The notes under the pieces were generated by a model. That model worked only from the letters and a program-made list of their open reading frames with translations. It did not search any database and was not told the origin of the DNA. The position numbers and the translations under genes were made by a program. Shown here piece by piece: positions 8,267 through 16,863 of a DNA stretch of 64,000 nt. Numbering within the stretch: the stretch's first letter is position 1; the number at the start of each line of letters is the position of its first letter. The DNA comes from Arsenicitalea aurantiaca (GTDB lineage Bacteria; Pseudomonadota; Alphaproteobacteria; Rhizobiales; Devosiaceae), in contig NZ_RZNJ01000001.1 of the NCBI RefSeq assembly GCF_003994485.1, positions 437,765-501,764 of the forward strand. The letters run 5' to 3'.

Positions 8267-9385
8267 ATGAAAATCGCCGAGATCAAAGCCATCCCGCTCA
8301 CCATGCCGATCGCGCCGGGCGAGCACAGAACCTGGTGGGGGGATTATCCCTCGATCTCGATCATCCTCGTCGAGGTGACGACCGACGAGGGGATCAAGGG
8401 CTATGGCGAGGGGCTGGCGCGCTATTGCCCGCAATCATACGGGCTGATGATCGAAAACCTGCTGGCGCCGCGCTATATCGGGCAGGACCCGTTCGCCGTC
8501 GAGGCGCTGTGGCAGCGCGCCTTCCGCATCCATAGCGGCAAGTCGGGCGGCATGATGATGGAAGCGATCTCGGCCATCGACATCGCGCTCTGGGACATCA
8601 TGGGCAAGGCGCTGAACCAGCCGATCCACCGGCTGCTGGGCACGTACGGCCGTACCGAAGTGGAGGCCTATGCCTCCTCGATCTCGTGGAGCGCCGAGGA
8701 GAAGGCGGCCGAGCAGATCGAGGCGGCCACCGCCATGGGCTTCAAGATGATCAAGGCCAAGCTCGGCGCACCGGCCGACGAGGCAATCGCGTGGTGCCGC
8801 AAGGTGCGCGAGATGGTGCGCAGCGACATCAAGCTCTGTGCCGACGCCAATTTCGCCTATGACCTCGATGATGCAATCAGGGTGGCGCGGGCGCTGCACG
8901 AGCTCGATTTCTACTGGCTCGAGGAGCCGATCGCGCCTGAGGACATCGACGGCTACAAGCGGCTGCGTGCGGCCTCGCCCATGCGCATCGTCGCCGGCGA
9001 GAGCGAGCACACAACGTTCGGGGCCCGCGAGATTATCGCGTCGCGCGCCGTGGGCATGATCCAGCCCGATTGCACGCGGGCGGGCGGCATCACCGAGACG
9101 CGCAAGATCGCCAATCTCGCCTATGCGTTCAATGTCGGCTATGCCCCCCATATCGGCGGCGGCGGGGCCATTTCGTCGGCCGCAAACCTGCAGCTGTCGG
9201 CGGCCATGCCCAATTTCACGATCTTTGAAAGCATGATCTTCCCGAGCGCGCTCCGCGACCAACTGGCCACCGAGCCGGTCGGCGCGATCGACACCAGGAC
9301 CGGGCTCGTGCCGGTGCCGCAGGGGCCGGGGCTGGGGATCGAACTCGATTTCGACATGGTCGAAAAGCTCCGCTCGGAAGGGTGA
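8267..9385 (+). CDS. Enolase-superfamily (mandelate racemase-type) dehydratase
   Basis: A 372-residue complete paralogue of the truncated protein at 2-994. The chosen ATG at 8267 gives the usual N-terminal capping domain start (MKIAEIKAIP). Family residues are all in place: K163 and K165 (KxK), metal ligands D193, E219 and E245, the D268/H295 dyad and E321. That layout is the mandelate racemase subgroup, whose members mostly dehydrate aldonic or uronic acids. It lies between a binding protein and its permeases and is only four bases from the next gene, so it probably acts on the imported compound. The identity of the acid sugar cannot be given from sequence. Confidence 0.93.
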   Translation: MKIAEIKAIPLTMPIAPGEHRTWWGDYPSISIILVEVTTDEGIKGYGEGLARYCPQSYGLMIENLLAPRYIGQDPFAVEALWQRAFRIHSGKSGGMMMEAISAIDIALWDIMGKALNQPIHRLLGTYGRTEVEAYASSISWSAEEKAAEQIEAATAMGFKMIKAKLGAPADEAIAWCRKVREMVRSDIKLCADANFAYDLDDAIRVARALHELDFYWLEEPIAPEDIDGYKRLRAASPMRIVAGESEHTTFGAREIIASRAVGMIQPDCTRAGGITETRKIANLAYAFNVGYAPHIGGGGAISSAANLQLSAAMPNFTIFESMIFPSALRDQLATEPVGAIDTRTGLVPVPQGPGLGIELDFDMVEKLRSEG

Positions 9386-9389
9386 CACC

Positions 9390-10250
9390 ATGTTCGGCAG
9401 GGTCGGGCAGTATCTGCTCATATCGCCGGTTCATTTGCTGCTGATCGCGTTCATCCTCGTACCCTCGCTCTATGTGGGCTGGCTGAGCTTTCACAGCGCG
9501 ACCTTCGGGGGCACGGCTGAGTTCGTCGGCTTTGCCAACTACCTGACCCTGCTGGGAGACCGCAATTTCTGGCGAGCCTCGCTCAATACCTTCGTGATCG
9601 TCAACCTCATCGTCTACATCGAGTTGGCGCTGGGGCTGGCGATCGCCCTGCTGTTCGCGCGCGGCGTGCCGATGACGAAGGTGATGGTCGCGATCGTGCT
9701 GCTGCCCTATGCGGTAAGCGAGGTGGTGGCGATCGTCATGTGGCGCTACGTGTTCGACCCGAGCGCGGGCATCGTCAACCTTGCGCTACAGGGCATGGGG
9801 CTGCCGATCGTGGAATGGGCGATCAACCCGACCCATGCGCTAGGGCTTGTCGTGCTGATCAGTGTCTGGCAGAACCTGCCCTTCACCTTCATCCTCATCT
9901 ACACTGCCCGGCTGGGGCTGCCCAAGGACATCTACGAGGCCGCCGACCTCGATGGCGGCTCGCCATGGAAGATTTTCCGGCACGTAACCATCCCGCTCCT
10001 GATGCCCGCCATCATGGTCGCGGTGATGTTCCGCTACATCTTTGCGTTCCGCATCTTTTCGGAAGTCTGGCTCCTCACCGAAGGCGGTCCGGCGCGGATG
10101 ACCGAAGTGCTGGCGGTCTACCTCTATCGCAGCGCCTTCCGCTACCATGATTTCGGCGTCGCCTCGGCCACGGGCTGGGCCATGGTGCTGCTCTCCTTTG
10201 CTATCGCCGCACTCTACCTGAGGGCGATGTACCGGAGGATGTTCACATGA
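9390..10250 (+). CDS. Carbohydrate ABC transporter permease (MalF/UgpA type)
   Basis: A 286-residue inner-membrane permease with about six transmembrane helices and the EAA loop YEAADLDGGSPWKIFRHVTIPLL. The ATG at 9390 has GGAAGGG upstream inside the end of the dehydratase gene. The stop overlaps the next start in an ATGA. It pairs with the 10247-11080 product and is clearly paralogous to the permease at 991-1872. Confidence 0.93.
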   Translation: MFGRVGQYLLISPVHLLLIAFILVPSLYVGWLSFHSATFGGTAEFVGFANYLTLLGDRNFWRASLNTFVIVNLIVYIELALGLAIALLFARGVPMTKVMVAIVLLPYAVSEVVAIVMWRYVFDPSAGIVNLALQGMGLPIVEWAINPTHALGLVVLISVWQNLPFTFILIYTARLGLPKDIYEAADLDGGSPWKIFRHVTIPLLMPAIMVAVMFRYIFAFRIFSEVWLLTEGGPARMTEVLAVYLYRSAFRYHDFGVASATGWAMVLLSFAIAALYLRAMYRRMFT

Positions 10251-11080
10251 ACACGCGCATGCTGGGCGCAGTCGGGCGCCATGTCGCCCTCGCCATGGTG
10301 ATCCTGTGGTCGGCCTTCCCGATCTATTTGGTGGTCAGTTCCTCGTTCAAGGCATCGCGCGACATCTTCGCGATCCCGCCAAAGCTCTTTGCCTTCAGCC
10401 CCACGCTCGACAATTACGTGCGCCTGTTCAACGAGTGGCCGCAGTTCTTCCAAGCGCTGGGCAACAGCCTCATCATCACCGCCTGCGCCACGGCGCTGAC
10501 TGTGATCGTCTGCTCGCTGGCGGGCTACGTCTATTCGCGCCATCGCGGCATGCTGCTGACCGGCTCGGCCTTCTTCATGATCATCATCCGGCTGTTTCCG
10601 CCCATCGTGATCACGCTGCCGCTTTTTCCCTGGATCAACGCAGTCCGGCTCAACGACACGCACATCATCCTGATCGTCCTTTACGCAAGCTTTTATGTGA
10701 GCCTCGGGACCTGGATCATGAAGGCGTTCTTCGACCAGATCCCGCGCGAACTGGACGAGGCGGCGACCATGGATGGCGCGTCGCCATTGCAGGCGCTGGT
10801 GCGGATCCTCCTCCCGCTCGGGGCGCCAGGCATGGTGGCGACGGCGGTGTTCGTCACGGTGTTTGCCTGGAATGAGTTCCTCTTTGCCTTCATCTTCTCA
10901 TCGACCAATGCGCGCACCGCGCCAATGACGCTGAGCGAGATGATGGGGTCGGTCACCGGGGTGGACTGGGGGGTGCTGTTCGCGGCGGCGAGCCTGCATC
11001 TGGTGCCCGTCGCCATCTTCGTCGTGGCCATGCAGCGCTATCTGATCGCTGGGCTAACGGCCGGATCGGTCAAGGGATAA
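10247..11080 (+). CDS. Carbohydrate ABC transporter permease (MalG/UgpE type)
   Basis: A 277-residue inner-membrane permease with about six helices and the EAA loop [22 protein letters not shown]. It starts within the previous stop (ATGA), so translation is coupled. The C-terminus ends [12 protein letters not shown] as in MalG-type proteins and like its paralogue at 1859-2695. Together with 9390-10250 it forms the transmembrane channel of the second cassette. Confidence 0.93.
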   Translation: MNTRMLGAVGRHVALAMVILWSAFPIYLVVSSSFKASRDIFAIPPKLFAFSPTLDNYVRLFNEWPQFFQALGNSLIITACATALTVIVCSLAGYVYSRHRGMLLTGSAFFMIIIRLFPPIVITLPLFPWINAVRLNDTHIILIVLYASFYVSLGTWIMKAFFDQIPRELDEAATMDGASPLQALVRILLPLGAPGMVATAVFVTVFAWNEFLFAFIFSSTNARTAPMTLSEMMGSVTGVDWGVLFAAASLHLVPVAIFVVAMQRYLIAGLTAGSVKG

Positions 11081-11105
11081 AGGCGAGTTCGCCGGAAGGA
11101 ATGCA

Positions 11106-12203
11106 ATGTCTGGGATTACACTGCGCGGGGTGCGCAAGGCCTATGGCGATGTCGAGGTGCTGCACGGGGTCGATCTCGACATCCCGCAGGGCAAGATGAC
11201 CGTGCTGCTCGGACCCTCGGGATGCGGGAAATCGACGCTCTTGCGGATGATTGCAGGGCTCGAGCCGATCACCGGCGGCGATCTCGCCATTGCCGGGCGG
11301 CGGGTCAATGACGTGCCGGCCAAGCAGCGCGGCTGCGCTATGGTGTTCCAGAGCTATGCGCTCTATCCCCATCTGAGCGTCTACAAGAACCTTGCTTTTC
11401 CGCTGACCATGGCGGGGCAGGCGGCCGAGACGATCGACACTCGCGTGCGCGCCATAGCCGCAATGCTGCAGATCGAGCCCTATCTCGACCGGCTGCCGCG
11501 CGACCTCTCTGGTGGCCAGCGCCAGCGCGTCGCGATGGGTCGTGCGATCATTCGCGAGCCCGACGTCTATCTCTTCGACGAGCCGCTTAGCAATCTCGAC
11601 GCTGAATTGCGGGTGAAGATGCGGCTAGAGATCGCGAGGTTGCAGCGCGAACTGGGCGCGACCATGCTGTTTGTCACTCATGACCAGGTTGAGGCAATGA
11701 CACTCGCCCACCAGATCGTCGTGATGAAGGACGGCCATATCGAACAGGTGGGCGCTCCGCTCGACATCTATCGTGCGCCCGCGTCGCGGTTCGTCGCGAC
11801 TTTCATCGGCTCACCAGGCATGAACATTATCGACGTCACCGAGACGCTTGGGCAAGGCTCAGACAGGGCGGCAGTACTCGAGAACGGTGTGCATGTGCCG
11901 CTCGCTGCCTGGGGATCTGAGGCGCCTGCCGCGATCGCGCTCAGGCCCGAGGCGTTTTCCTTGCACCCGCTGGAGGGCGGCTCGGTGCTCACTCTGGACA
12001 GCGGGAGCTATACAGTTCTCGGCATTGAGCAACTCGGCGATCGGGCGTATTGTTATCTGTCAACCACGATTGGAGAGATTGCGGTGGCGGTAAGTGGCGG
12101 GACGGGCGTGGAAGCAGTGGGAAGCGCACAAGGTCTTAATCTCCACTATCGCCAAGGGGACATCCGCCTCTTCAACGCTAGCGGCCGTGCTATCGCCGGC
12201 TAG
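11106..12203 (+). CDS. Carbohydrate ABC transporter ATP-binding protein (MalK/UgpC type)
   Basis: A 365-residue ATPase with Walker [10 protein letters not shown], signature LSGGQRQR, Walker [13 protein letters not shown], the switch His in FVTHDQVEA and a C-terminal TOBE domain after [16 protein letters not shown] precedes the ATG at 11106. It closes the second cassette. Its C-terminal 100 residues use slightly less GC-rich codons than its neighbours and diverge more from the paralogue at 3993-5060 than the nucleotide-binding domain does. An imperfect inverted repeat with CGCTAGC arms spans the stop codon (12176-12205) and may help end transcription. Confidence 0.94.
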   Translation: MSGITLRGVRKAYGDVEVLHGVDLDIPQGKMTVLLGPSGCGKSTLLRMIAGLEPITGGDLAIAGRRVNDVPAKQRGCAMVFQSYALYPHLSVYKNLAFPLTMAGQAAETIDTRVRAIAAMLQIEPYLDRLPRDLSGGQRQRVAMGRAIIREPDVYLFDEPLSNLDAELRVKMRLEIARLQRELGATMLFVTHDQVEAMTLAHQIVVMKDGHIEQVGAPLDIYRAPASRFVATFIGSPGMNIIDVTETLGQGSDRAAVLENGVHVPLAAWGSEAPAAIALRPEAFSLHPLEGGSVLTLDSGSYTVLGIEQLGDRAYCYLSTTIGEIAVAVSGGTGVEAVGSAQGLNLHYRQGDIRLFNASGRAIAG

Positions 12204-12249
12204 CGCCAGCCAGACCTGTCGGCTGTAACTTTCTCAACAACCGGCCGTC

Positions 12250-12278
12250 TTGACGCCGCTTCTGATTTGCAGCACATA
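12250..12278 (+). promoter_or_regulatory. Probable tRNA promoter
   Basis: TTGACG at 12250-12255 and CACATA at 12273-12278 are 17 bases apart, placing a start site near 12285, just before the mature tRNA 5' end at 12289. Confidence 0.5.
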
Positions 12279-12288
12279 CGGGGGCGTT

Positions 12289-12362
12289 GCGGGTGTAGCT
12301 CAATGGTAGAGCAGAAGCTTCCCAAGCTTACGACGAGGGTTCGATTCCCTTCACCCGCTCCA
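12289..12362 (+). tRNA. tRNA-Gly (anticodon CCC)
   Basis: A 74-base cloverleaf with encoded CCA. The acceptor stem is GCGGGTG with CACCCGC, the D stem is GCTC with GAGC around AATGGTA, the anticodon loop is TTCCCAA giving CCC (reads GGG glycine codons), and the T stem-loop is GAGGG-TTCGATT-CCCTT. The anticodon stem has one non-Watson-Crick closing pair (G with A), otherwise the fold is canonical. I see no integrase or repeated 3' end nearby, so it does not look used as an attachment site. Confidence 0.95.
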
Positions 12363-12486
12363 AGCCGAAATTGCCAATATTCGTCAGCCGCCGCTCACTC
12401 GGGGCTCATTTTGCCATGGGGTTGGCCTCGCGGTCGCCACGCCGACGGGTTCCGGCTTTCGGGCATTGCGATACCTTTGGCGCCAA

Positions 12487-13125
12487 TCAGATTTTGGCGG
12501 CGTCCGGCAGGAACTTGTCGAGTCCCATGATGTCGTAGGTACGCTCGCCCGCGGCCAGGCGAGCGCGCAGGGCCGTCTCGTTCTGTTCGCGCGCTTGGCT
12601 GAGACGAATGACCTCATCGATCTCGTCGGCATCCACAACGACGAGGCCGTCACGGTCACCCACCACGATATCCCCCGGGCGTACGATCGTGCCGCCGCAG
12701 AGGATCGGCTTTTGCACCTTGCCCACCTGCCGCTTGCCCGAGCCCTTGATCGACAGGCCCCGCGCAAACACCGGGAAACCGGAATCGACCATCGATTGGG
12801 CGTCGCGCACACAGCCATCGACGATCAGTCCACCGCAGCCAACGGCCTGCGCGCCGGCCGTCATGACATCGCCCCAGATGCCGGACTCCATGAAGCCCTT
12901 CGCGTCGACGACGAGAATATCCCCGGCCTGCATGCGGGTCAGGGCATAGTGCAGCATCAGATTGTCGGCGGGTTCGCTGTCGACGGTAAAGGCTCGACCC
13001 GCAAGGCGCATGCCCGGATCGATCGGCTTGATGCCCGAATCCATCGCACCGCGGCGGCCCTGCGCCTCGTGAATGGTGGCCGATCCAAGCCTTCCTAGGG
13101 CCGCCAGCTTCTCCGCCAGTGTCAT
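12487..13125 (-). CDS. RraA-family aldolase (likely 4-carboxy-4-hydroxy-2-oxoadipate aldolase)
   Basis: A 212-residue protein of the RraA/class II pyruvate aldolase family. The hallmark is the WGD, then GGLIVDGCVRD block, where R107 and D108 correspond to the substrate- and metal-binding Arg-Asp of HMG/CHA aldolases. That enzyme splits 4-carboxy-4-hydroxy-2-oxoadipate into pyruvate and oxaloacetate in the protocatechuate 4,5-cleavage and gallate pathways. A LigJ-type hydratase that makes exactly this substrate is encoded at 19949-20971, which strengthens the call. The start at 13125 has GGGAG at proper distance; an ATG six bases earlier is too close to it. RraA proper, an RNase E inhibitor, has the same fold, so the catalytic assignment rests on context. 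Divergent from the LysR gene. Confidence 0.85.
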   Translation of the reverse strand: MTLAEKLAALGRLGSATIHEAQGRRGAMDSGIKPIDPGMRLAGRAFTVDSEPADNLMLHYALTRMQAGDILVVDAKGFMESGIWGDVMTAGAQAVGCGGLIVDGCVRDAQSMVDSGFPVFARGLSIKGSGKRQVGKVQKPILCGGTIVRPGDIVVGDRDGLVVVDADEIDEVIRLSQAREQNETALRARLAAGERTYDIMGLDKFLPDAAKI

Positions 13126-13154
13126 TTCCATCTCCCTGTCCGTAGCTTACGATC

Positions 13155-13170
13155 TTGACGCCTGCGTCAA
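13155..13170. promoter_or_regulatory. Inverted repeat in the aldolase/LysR divergent region
   Basis: TTGACGC-CT-GCGTCAA, a perfect 7-bp inverted repeat with two central bases, lies 30 bases before the aldolase start and 87 bases before the LysR gene. Its place between a LysR gene and a divergent target is where a LysR-type site is expected, although it is not a clean T-N11-A box. It also contains a TTGACG that could act as -35. Confidence 0.4.
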
Positions 13171-13256
13171 ATGTGCCTCCTCTGCTAGAGGGGCAGAAAG
13201 CCCGGCTGAAGGGTGTTTTTTTTTCTATCAGCTAGATACGGACCCAGTAGGGAAGC

Positions 13257-14192
13257 ATGATGAAGCTGCAGCAGTTGCGCTATCTGATCCAGGTTGCGGA
13301 ATCGGGCAGCTTCACCAAGGCGGCCACCAAGCTCAACATCGCCCAGCCGGCACTCAGCAAACAGATCAGGCTGCTCGAAAGCGATCTGGGCGTGGCTTTA
13401 TTCGTGCGTGACGGCCGCGGGGTCGAGGCGACCGCCGCCGGACGCGAACTGCTTCGTCGGGCGGGCCTGCTTTTTCACGATCTCTACGAAATGCGACAGG
13501 CTGTCACCAGTTACCGCGACGTCGTCGAAGGGACCGTGACGATCGGCATGATGCCCATGCTCGGCGCCCATGTGGTGCCCGACCTGCTGCTGCGCGCCCG
13601 CCAGCTTCATCCCAATGTGCGTATCAACTTCATGGTCGGCATGTCAGACGCCATCCATGAGTGGGTGATCGCGGGGCGCGTGGATTTCGGCATCGTGTCC
13701 ACCGCAGCCGAAACCAGCAAATATCTCGTCTACCAGCCGCTTGCCACGAGCCGCATGGAGCTGGTTCACAGCGTGTCGGACGCTGCAGTCAACGAGGGCA
13801 ATGCGATGACGCTTGCTGAAGCGCTGCAACTTCCCCTCGTGATCCCCACGAAGGCCAATGGGCTACGCTCGCTGATAGAGCGGGGGGCGGCGGAGAAGGG
13901 CCTCAGCCTGCAGCCCGTGATCGAGGTTGATTCAATCGACATCATCAAGCGGCTCGTGCGCACCGGCATCGGTGGCGCGATCCTTCCCCGCTTTTCCATC
14001 CTTGAAGAACTGGAGCGCGGTGATTTTCGGAGCGACCCGATTGTCGAGCCGGAGTTGACCTATGAGGCGGCGATCACCTTTCCGGTCGAACGGCCGCTGA
14101 GCTCGATTTCGTCGGCGATCGCTTCGATCTTGCAGGAAGTCGTCATTTCCGTGCTCAGCGAGGCGCCGTCGGTCTCTAATGATTATAGCTGA
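13257..14192 (+). CDS. LysR-family transcriptional regulator
   Basis: A 311-residue regulator with an N-terminal winged helix (residues about 1-60: LQQLRYLIQVAESGSFTKAATKLNIAQPALSKQIRLLE) and a periplasmic-binding-protein-like effector domain from about 90 to 295. LysR proteins usually activate a divergent catabolic gene in response to a pathway intermediate. Here the divergent gene is an RraA-type aldolase, and downstream in the same direction is a catabolic and transport operon, so both are likely targets. Two adjacent ATG codons (13257, 13260) are possible starts, with AGGGA before them. Confidence 0.92.
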   Translation: MMKLQQLRYLIQVAESGSFTKAATKLNIAQPALSKQIRLLESDLGVALFVRDGRGVEATAAGRELLRRAGLLFHDLYEMRQAVTSYRDVVEGTVTIGMMPMLGAHVVPDLLLRARQLHPNVRINFMVGMSDAIHEWVIAGRVDFGIVSTAAETSKYLVYQPLATSRMELVHSVSDAAVNEGNAMTLAEALQLPLVIPTKANGLRSLIERGAAEKGLSLQPVIEVDSIDIIKRLVRTGIGGAILPRFSILEELERGDFRSDPIVEPELTYEAAITFPVERPLSSISSAIASILQEVVISVLSEAPSVSNDYS

Positions 14193-14363
14193 TAGCACGG
14201 CAAGTCGGCTACCGACGCCTCACCCCTCCATCTTAACTGGCTTCACCTGCTGAAACCAGCAAGCCGGAGGGAAAGTCCGGACTGGTTCTTCCCTTTTCGC
14301 CCCGGCTCGCCGGGCTGAGGGCGATGCGGTGTTGAACACGTCGGGAAAGGTCGGGGCGTATCG

Positions 14364-15176
14364 ATGGGCTTGTCTCGGGATCAGATTGCTGAAGCGGCGA
14401 GCCTGCTCATCTCAGCAGGCCGCAGCGGGACCCGGCTCTCCGCGCTGCCGGAGCGAATCCGGCCTGAGGCCATCGAAGATGCGCACGCCGTTCACGATGC
14501 GGTTCGCGAGGCGCTGCGCCAGGACATCGGTGCGATCAAGGTCAACCTTGCTGGGGGCGTCGTCTTTCGGGGCACGCTGGCTAGCGCAGTATGTCGACCC
14601 AGCCCGGCGAGGTTCGATGCAGCTCCCGGGCAGTTCGCCGGCATTGAAGCCGAGATCGCCTTTCGCTTCCCGGACGGGCTGTTGCCGTCTCCCGATTCTT
14701 ATGATCCCGCCCGTGTGGCAGAGGCCACAGAGGCTTGCGCAGCTTTCGATCTCGTGGGCACGCGCTTTCATGACTTCATGCGTCGCAGCCAGTTCGAGCG
14801 TATAGCCGATGGGCTGAACGCCGGCGCCTTTGCCTATGGCCCTTTTCGGCGAAACTGGCTCGGCGTGAACTTTGCCGAGCTTGCGGTGCAGGTATCGGTG
14901 GATGGCATCGAGAGTTTCTCCGGCATCGGCGGTCACGCTGCAAGCGATCCCTTCCTCTACGCACTCGCCTATGCCGAAACTGTGCGGGACCAGGGGATCG
15001 CGCCCGGTACCATACTGACCACCGGCTCATTATGCGGCCTGCTGCCCGTCGCCCCGGGCCAGACCATTCGCGCGCGGCTCGGTGACTTCCACCCCATCGA
15101 AGTGACGCTGCGGCCCATCGACAACGAGGGCGACGCGCTAGAGCGTACCCGGCCCGGCAGGAGAGAATACCAATAA
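14364..15176 (+). CDS. 2-keto-4-pentenoate hydratase-like protein (MhpD/FAH fold)
   Basis: A 270-residue protein of the 2-oxopent-4-enoate hydratase/4-oxalocrotonate decarboxylase family. The metal-binding E95-A-E97 (GIEAEIAF) and the downstream domain ending in TTGSLCGLLPVAPGQ are seen; the latter is the usual TGS...P motif of this fold. Members hydrate or decarboxylate dienoic keto-acids from meta-cleavage of aromatics. The stop overlaps the start of the ThDP enzyme gene by one base. It is compatible with the aromatic-acid theme of this cluster, but whether it is hydratase, decarboxylase or another FAH-fold lyase cannot be decided. Confidence 0.82.
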   Translation: MGLSRDQIAEAASLLISAGRSGTRLSALPERIRPEAIEDAHAVHDAVREALRQDIGAIKVNLAGGVVFRGTLASAVCRPSPARFDAAPGQFAGIEAEIAFRFPDGLLPSPDSYDPARVAEATEACAAFDLVGTRFHDFMRRSQFERIADGLNAGAFAYGPFRRNWLGVNFAELAVQVSVDGIESFSGIGGHAASDPFLYALAYAETVRDQGIAPGTILTTGSLCGLLPVAPGQTIRARLGDFHPIEVTLRPIDNEGDALERTRPGRREYQ

Positions 15177-16834
15177 TGCTGATCTACGAGAGTCTGGCGA
15201 AAGCCTTTGCCGCGGAAGGCGTCGATACCCAGTTCGGCCTGATGGGCGATGGCAACATGCACTGGATGACGGCCATGGACCAGCTTCCTGGCATGACCAC
15301 GGTGGGCGTACGGCACGAACACTGTTCGGTGCTGATGGCGATGGGATACTGGAGCGCCACCGGCAAGCCGGGCGTCTGCTCGGTCACGCATGGCCCCGGT
15401 TTCACCCAGGTCATGACGGGGTTGACGACGGCCGCGCGCAACAATGTGCCGCTGGTCTGCTTTGCCGGCGAGACGTCGCTCGGCGCGTCCTGGGCCCTGC
15501 AGGCAATGGACCAGGCGCCACTCGCGCGCGCGTGCGGGGCCGAATACATCGCCGTGCACAGCCCCGCACGCATCCATGACCAGGTGCGCGAGGCATTTTA
15601 TCTCGCGCGGACCAAGTCGATGCCGATCGTCCTCGGCGTGCCGCTCGATATTCAGAAGATGCAGGCACCCAACCTGCCGCCTTATCGGCCGTCGCTGGAG
15701 TTCCTGTCTCCGACCACAGCGTTGCCGCCCGATCCGGCCGCAATCGCAATGCTTGCCGAGAAGCTCGCCGCCGCCCGTCATCCTGTGCTTGTTGCAGGAA
15801 ATGGTGCGGTGCAAGCCGACGCCCTTGCGGTAATCGAAGCTCTGGCCGACCGGACGGGTGCGCTCCTGGGCACCTCGCTTCTTGCCAAGGGCGCTTTTGA
15901 TCATCATCCCTTCTCGCTCGGAATCGTGGGCGGCTATGTGCGCGAGGCATCGCGGGCCATCGCGCGCGATGCGGATCTCGTCATCGCTTTTGGCGCCCAG
16001 CTCTCCCGGTTCACCCTCGATGGGGGCCGGATGTTCCCGGATGCCGAAATCGTGCAGGTCGACATCGCGCCACAGGCGCTGAAGGAAGGGCTCGTGGTCG
16101 CCCACACAATGCTCCGTGCCGACGCGAGGCTTGCCGGGGAGGCACTGTTCGGTCGGCTCGAGGGCCATCAGCCCCTAACCACGATCCGAACCGATGATGT
16201 CGCACGCCGCCTGCGCGAAGGTCCCGCCGACTCGACGCCTTACGCCATTACCGACGGCACGCTCGATCCGCGCCGTGTCTTCGAGGCCCTCGAGACGATC
16301 ATCCCCAAGGACTATCATCTGGTCTCGGGATCGGCCCACCAGGCCTATTGGCACACGGCCATGCGCGGCATGGCGCCTCAGAACTATCATGCGGTTCGCG
16401 CCTTCGGGGCCATCGGCAATGCGATGAGCTTTGCCATCGGGGTGGCCACCGCGCGCAAGGACGGCAAGGTGGTGCTGGTGGAGGGCGATGGCGGACTGCT
16501 CATGCACATCCAGGAGATGGAGACGCTGCAGCGCCACGGCATCAAGCTGCTCATCGTCTGCGTCGATGACGGTGCCTATGGCGCGGAGATCCACAAGCTT
16601 CGTGTCGACGGCGTCGATGATGCCAACGCTATCTTCGGACGCCCCAATTTCGAGGGTGTCAGCAAGGCGTTCGGTGCTGACGGCGCCACGGTCACCCGCA
16701 TCGAGCAACTGCCGGACCTGATGGCCCGATACGAAGCGGGCGAGGTGGCAGCCATCTGGGACGTCCACGTCTCGGACCAGGTGATGACGCCGCCCATGCG
16801 CGACGAAGTCGCTGCTAGCAAATCCAGAATATGA
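15176..16834 (+). CDS. Thiamine-diphosphate-dependent enzyme (acetolactate synthase/benzoylformate decarboxylase family)
   Basis: A 552-residue ThDP enzyme with the Pyr domain first (catalytic Glu E48 in RHEH), a central domain with VLVAGNGA, and a C-terminal PP domain whose binding motif starts at G437-D438-G439. The second Mg2+ position, normally NN about 27 residues later, reads D464-D465 (CVDDGAYGAE). It should decarboxylate a 2-keto acid or ligate aldehydes. It lies in an operon with a keto-acid hydratase and a tripartite tricarboxylate importer, so a keto-acid intermediate is the likely substrate. Family members cannot be separated by sequence alone. Confidence 0.87.
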   Translation: MLIYESLAKAFAAEGVDTQFGLMGDGNMHWMTAMDQLPGMTTVGVRHEHCSVLMAMGYWSATGKPGVCSVTHGPGFTQVMTGLTTAARNNVPLVCFAGETSLGASWALQAMDQAPLARACGAEYIAVHSPARIHDQVREAFYLARTKSMPIVLGVPLDIQKMQAPNLPPYRPSLEFLSPTTALPPDPAAIAMLAEKLAAARHPVLVAGNGAVQADALAVIEALADRTGALLGTSLLAKGAFDHHPFSLGIVGGYVREASRAIARDADLVIAFGAQLSRFTLDGGRMFPDAEIVQVDIAPQALKEGLVVAHTMLRADARLAGEALFGRLEGHQPLTTIRTDDVARRLREGPADSTPYAITDGTLDPRRVFEALETIIPKDYHLVSGSAHQAYWHTAMRGMAPQNYHAVRAFGAIGNAMSFAIGVATARKDGKVVLVEGDGGLLMHIQEMETLQRHGIKLLIVCVDDGAYGAEIHKLRVDGVDDANAIFGRPNFEGVSKAFGADGATVTRIEQLPDLMARYEAGEVAAIWDVHVSDQVMTPPMRDEVAASKSRI

Positions 16835-16863
16835 AGCGCGAAAGCGCGTAAGGGAGGAAGACC

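Noticed and set aside
12289-13131. The tRNA-Gly gene as an integration site for a genomic island containing the catabolic cluster.
   Set aside because: No integrase gene, no repeat of the tRNA 3' end and no break in base composition were seen in the window.
14264-14281. A GGAGGGAAAGTCCGGA stretch that resembles the conserved GAGGAAAGTCCGGGC box of bacterial RNase P RNA.
   Set aside because: The intergenic gap is only about 170 bases and lacks the other conserved RNase P RNA segments; a simple hairpin CCGGA/TCCGG explains the sequence.
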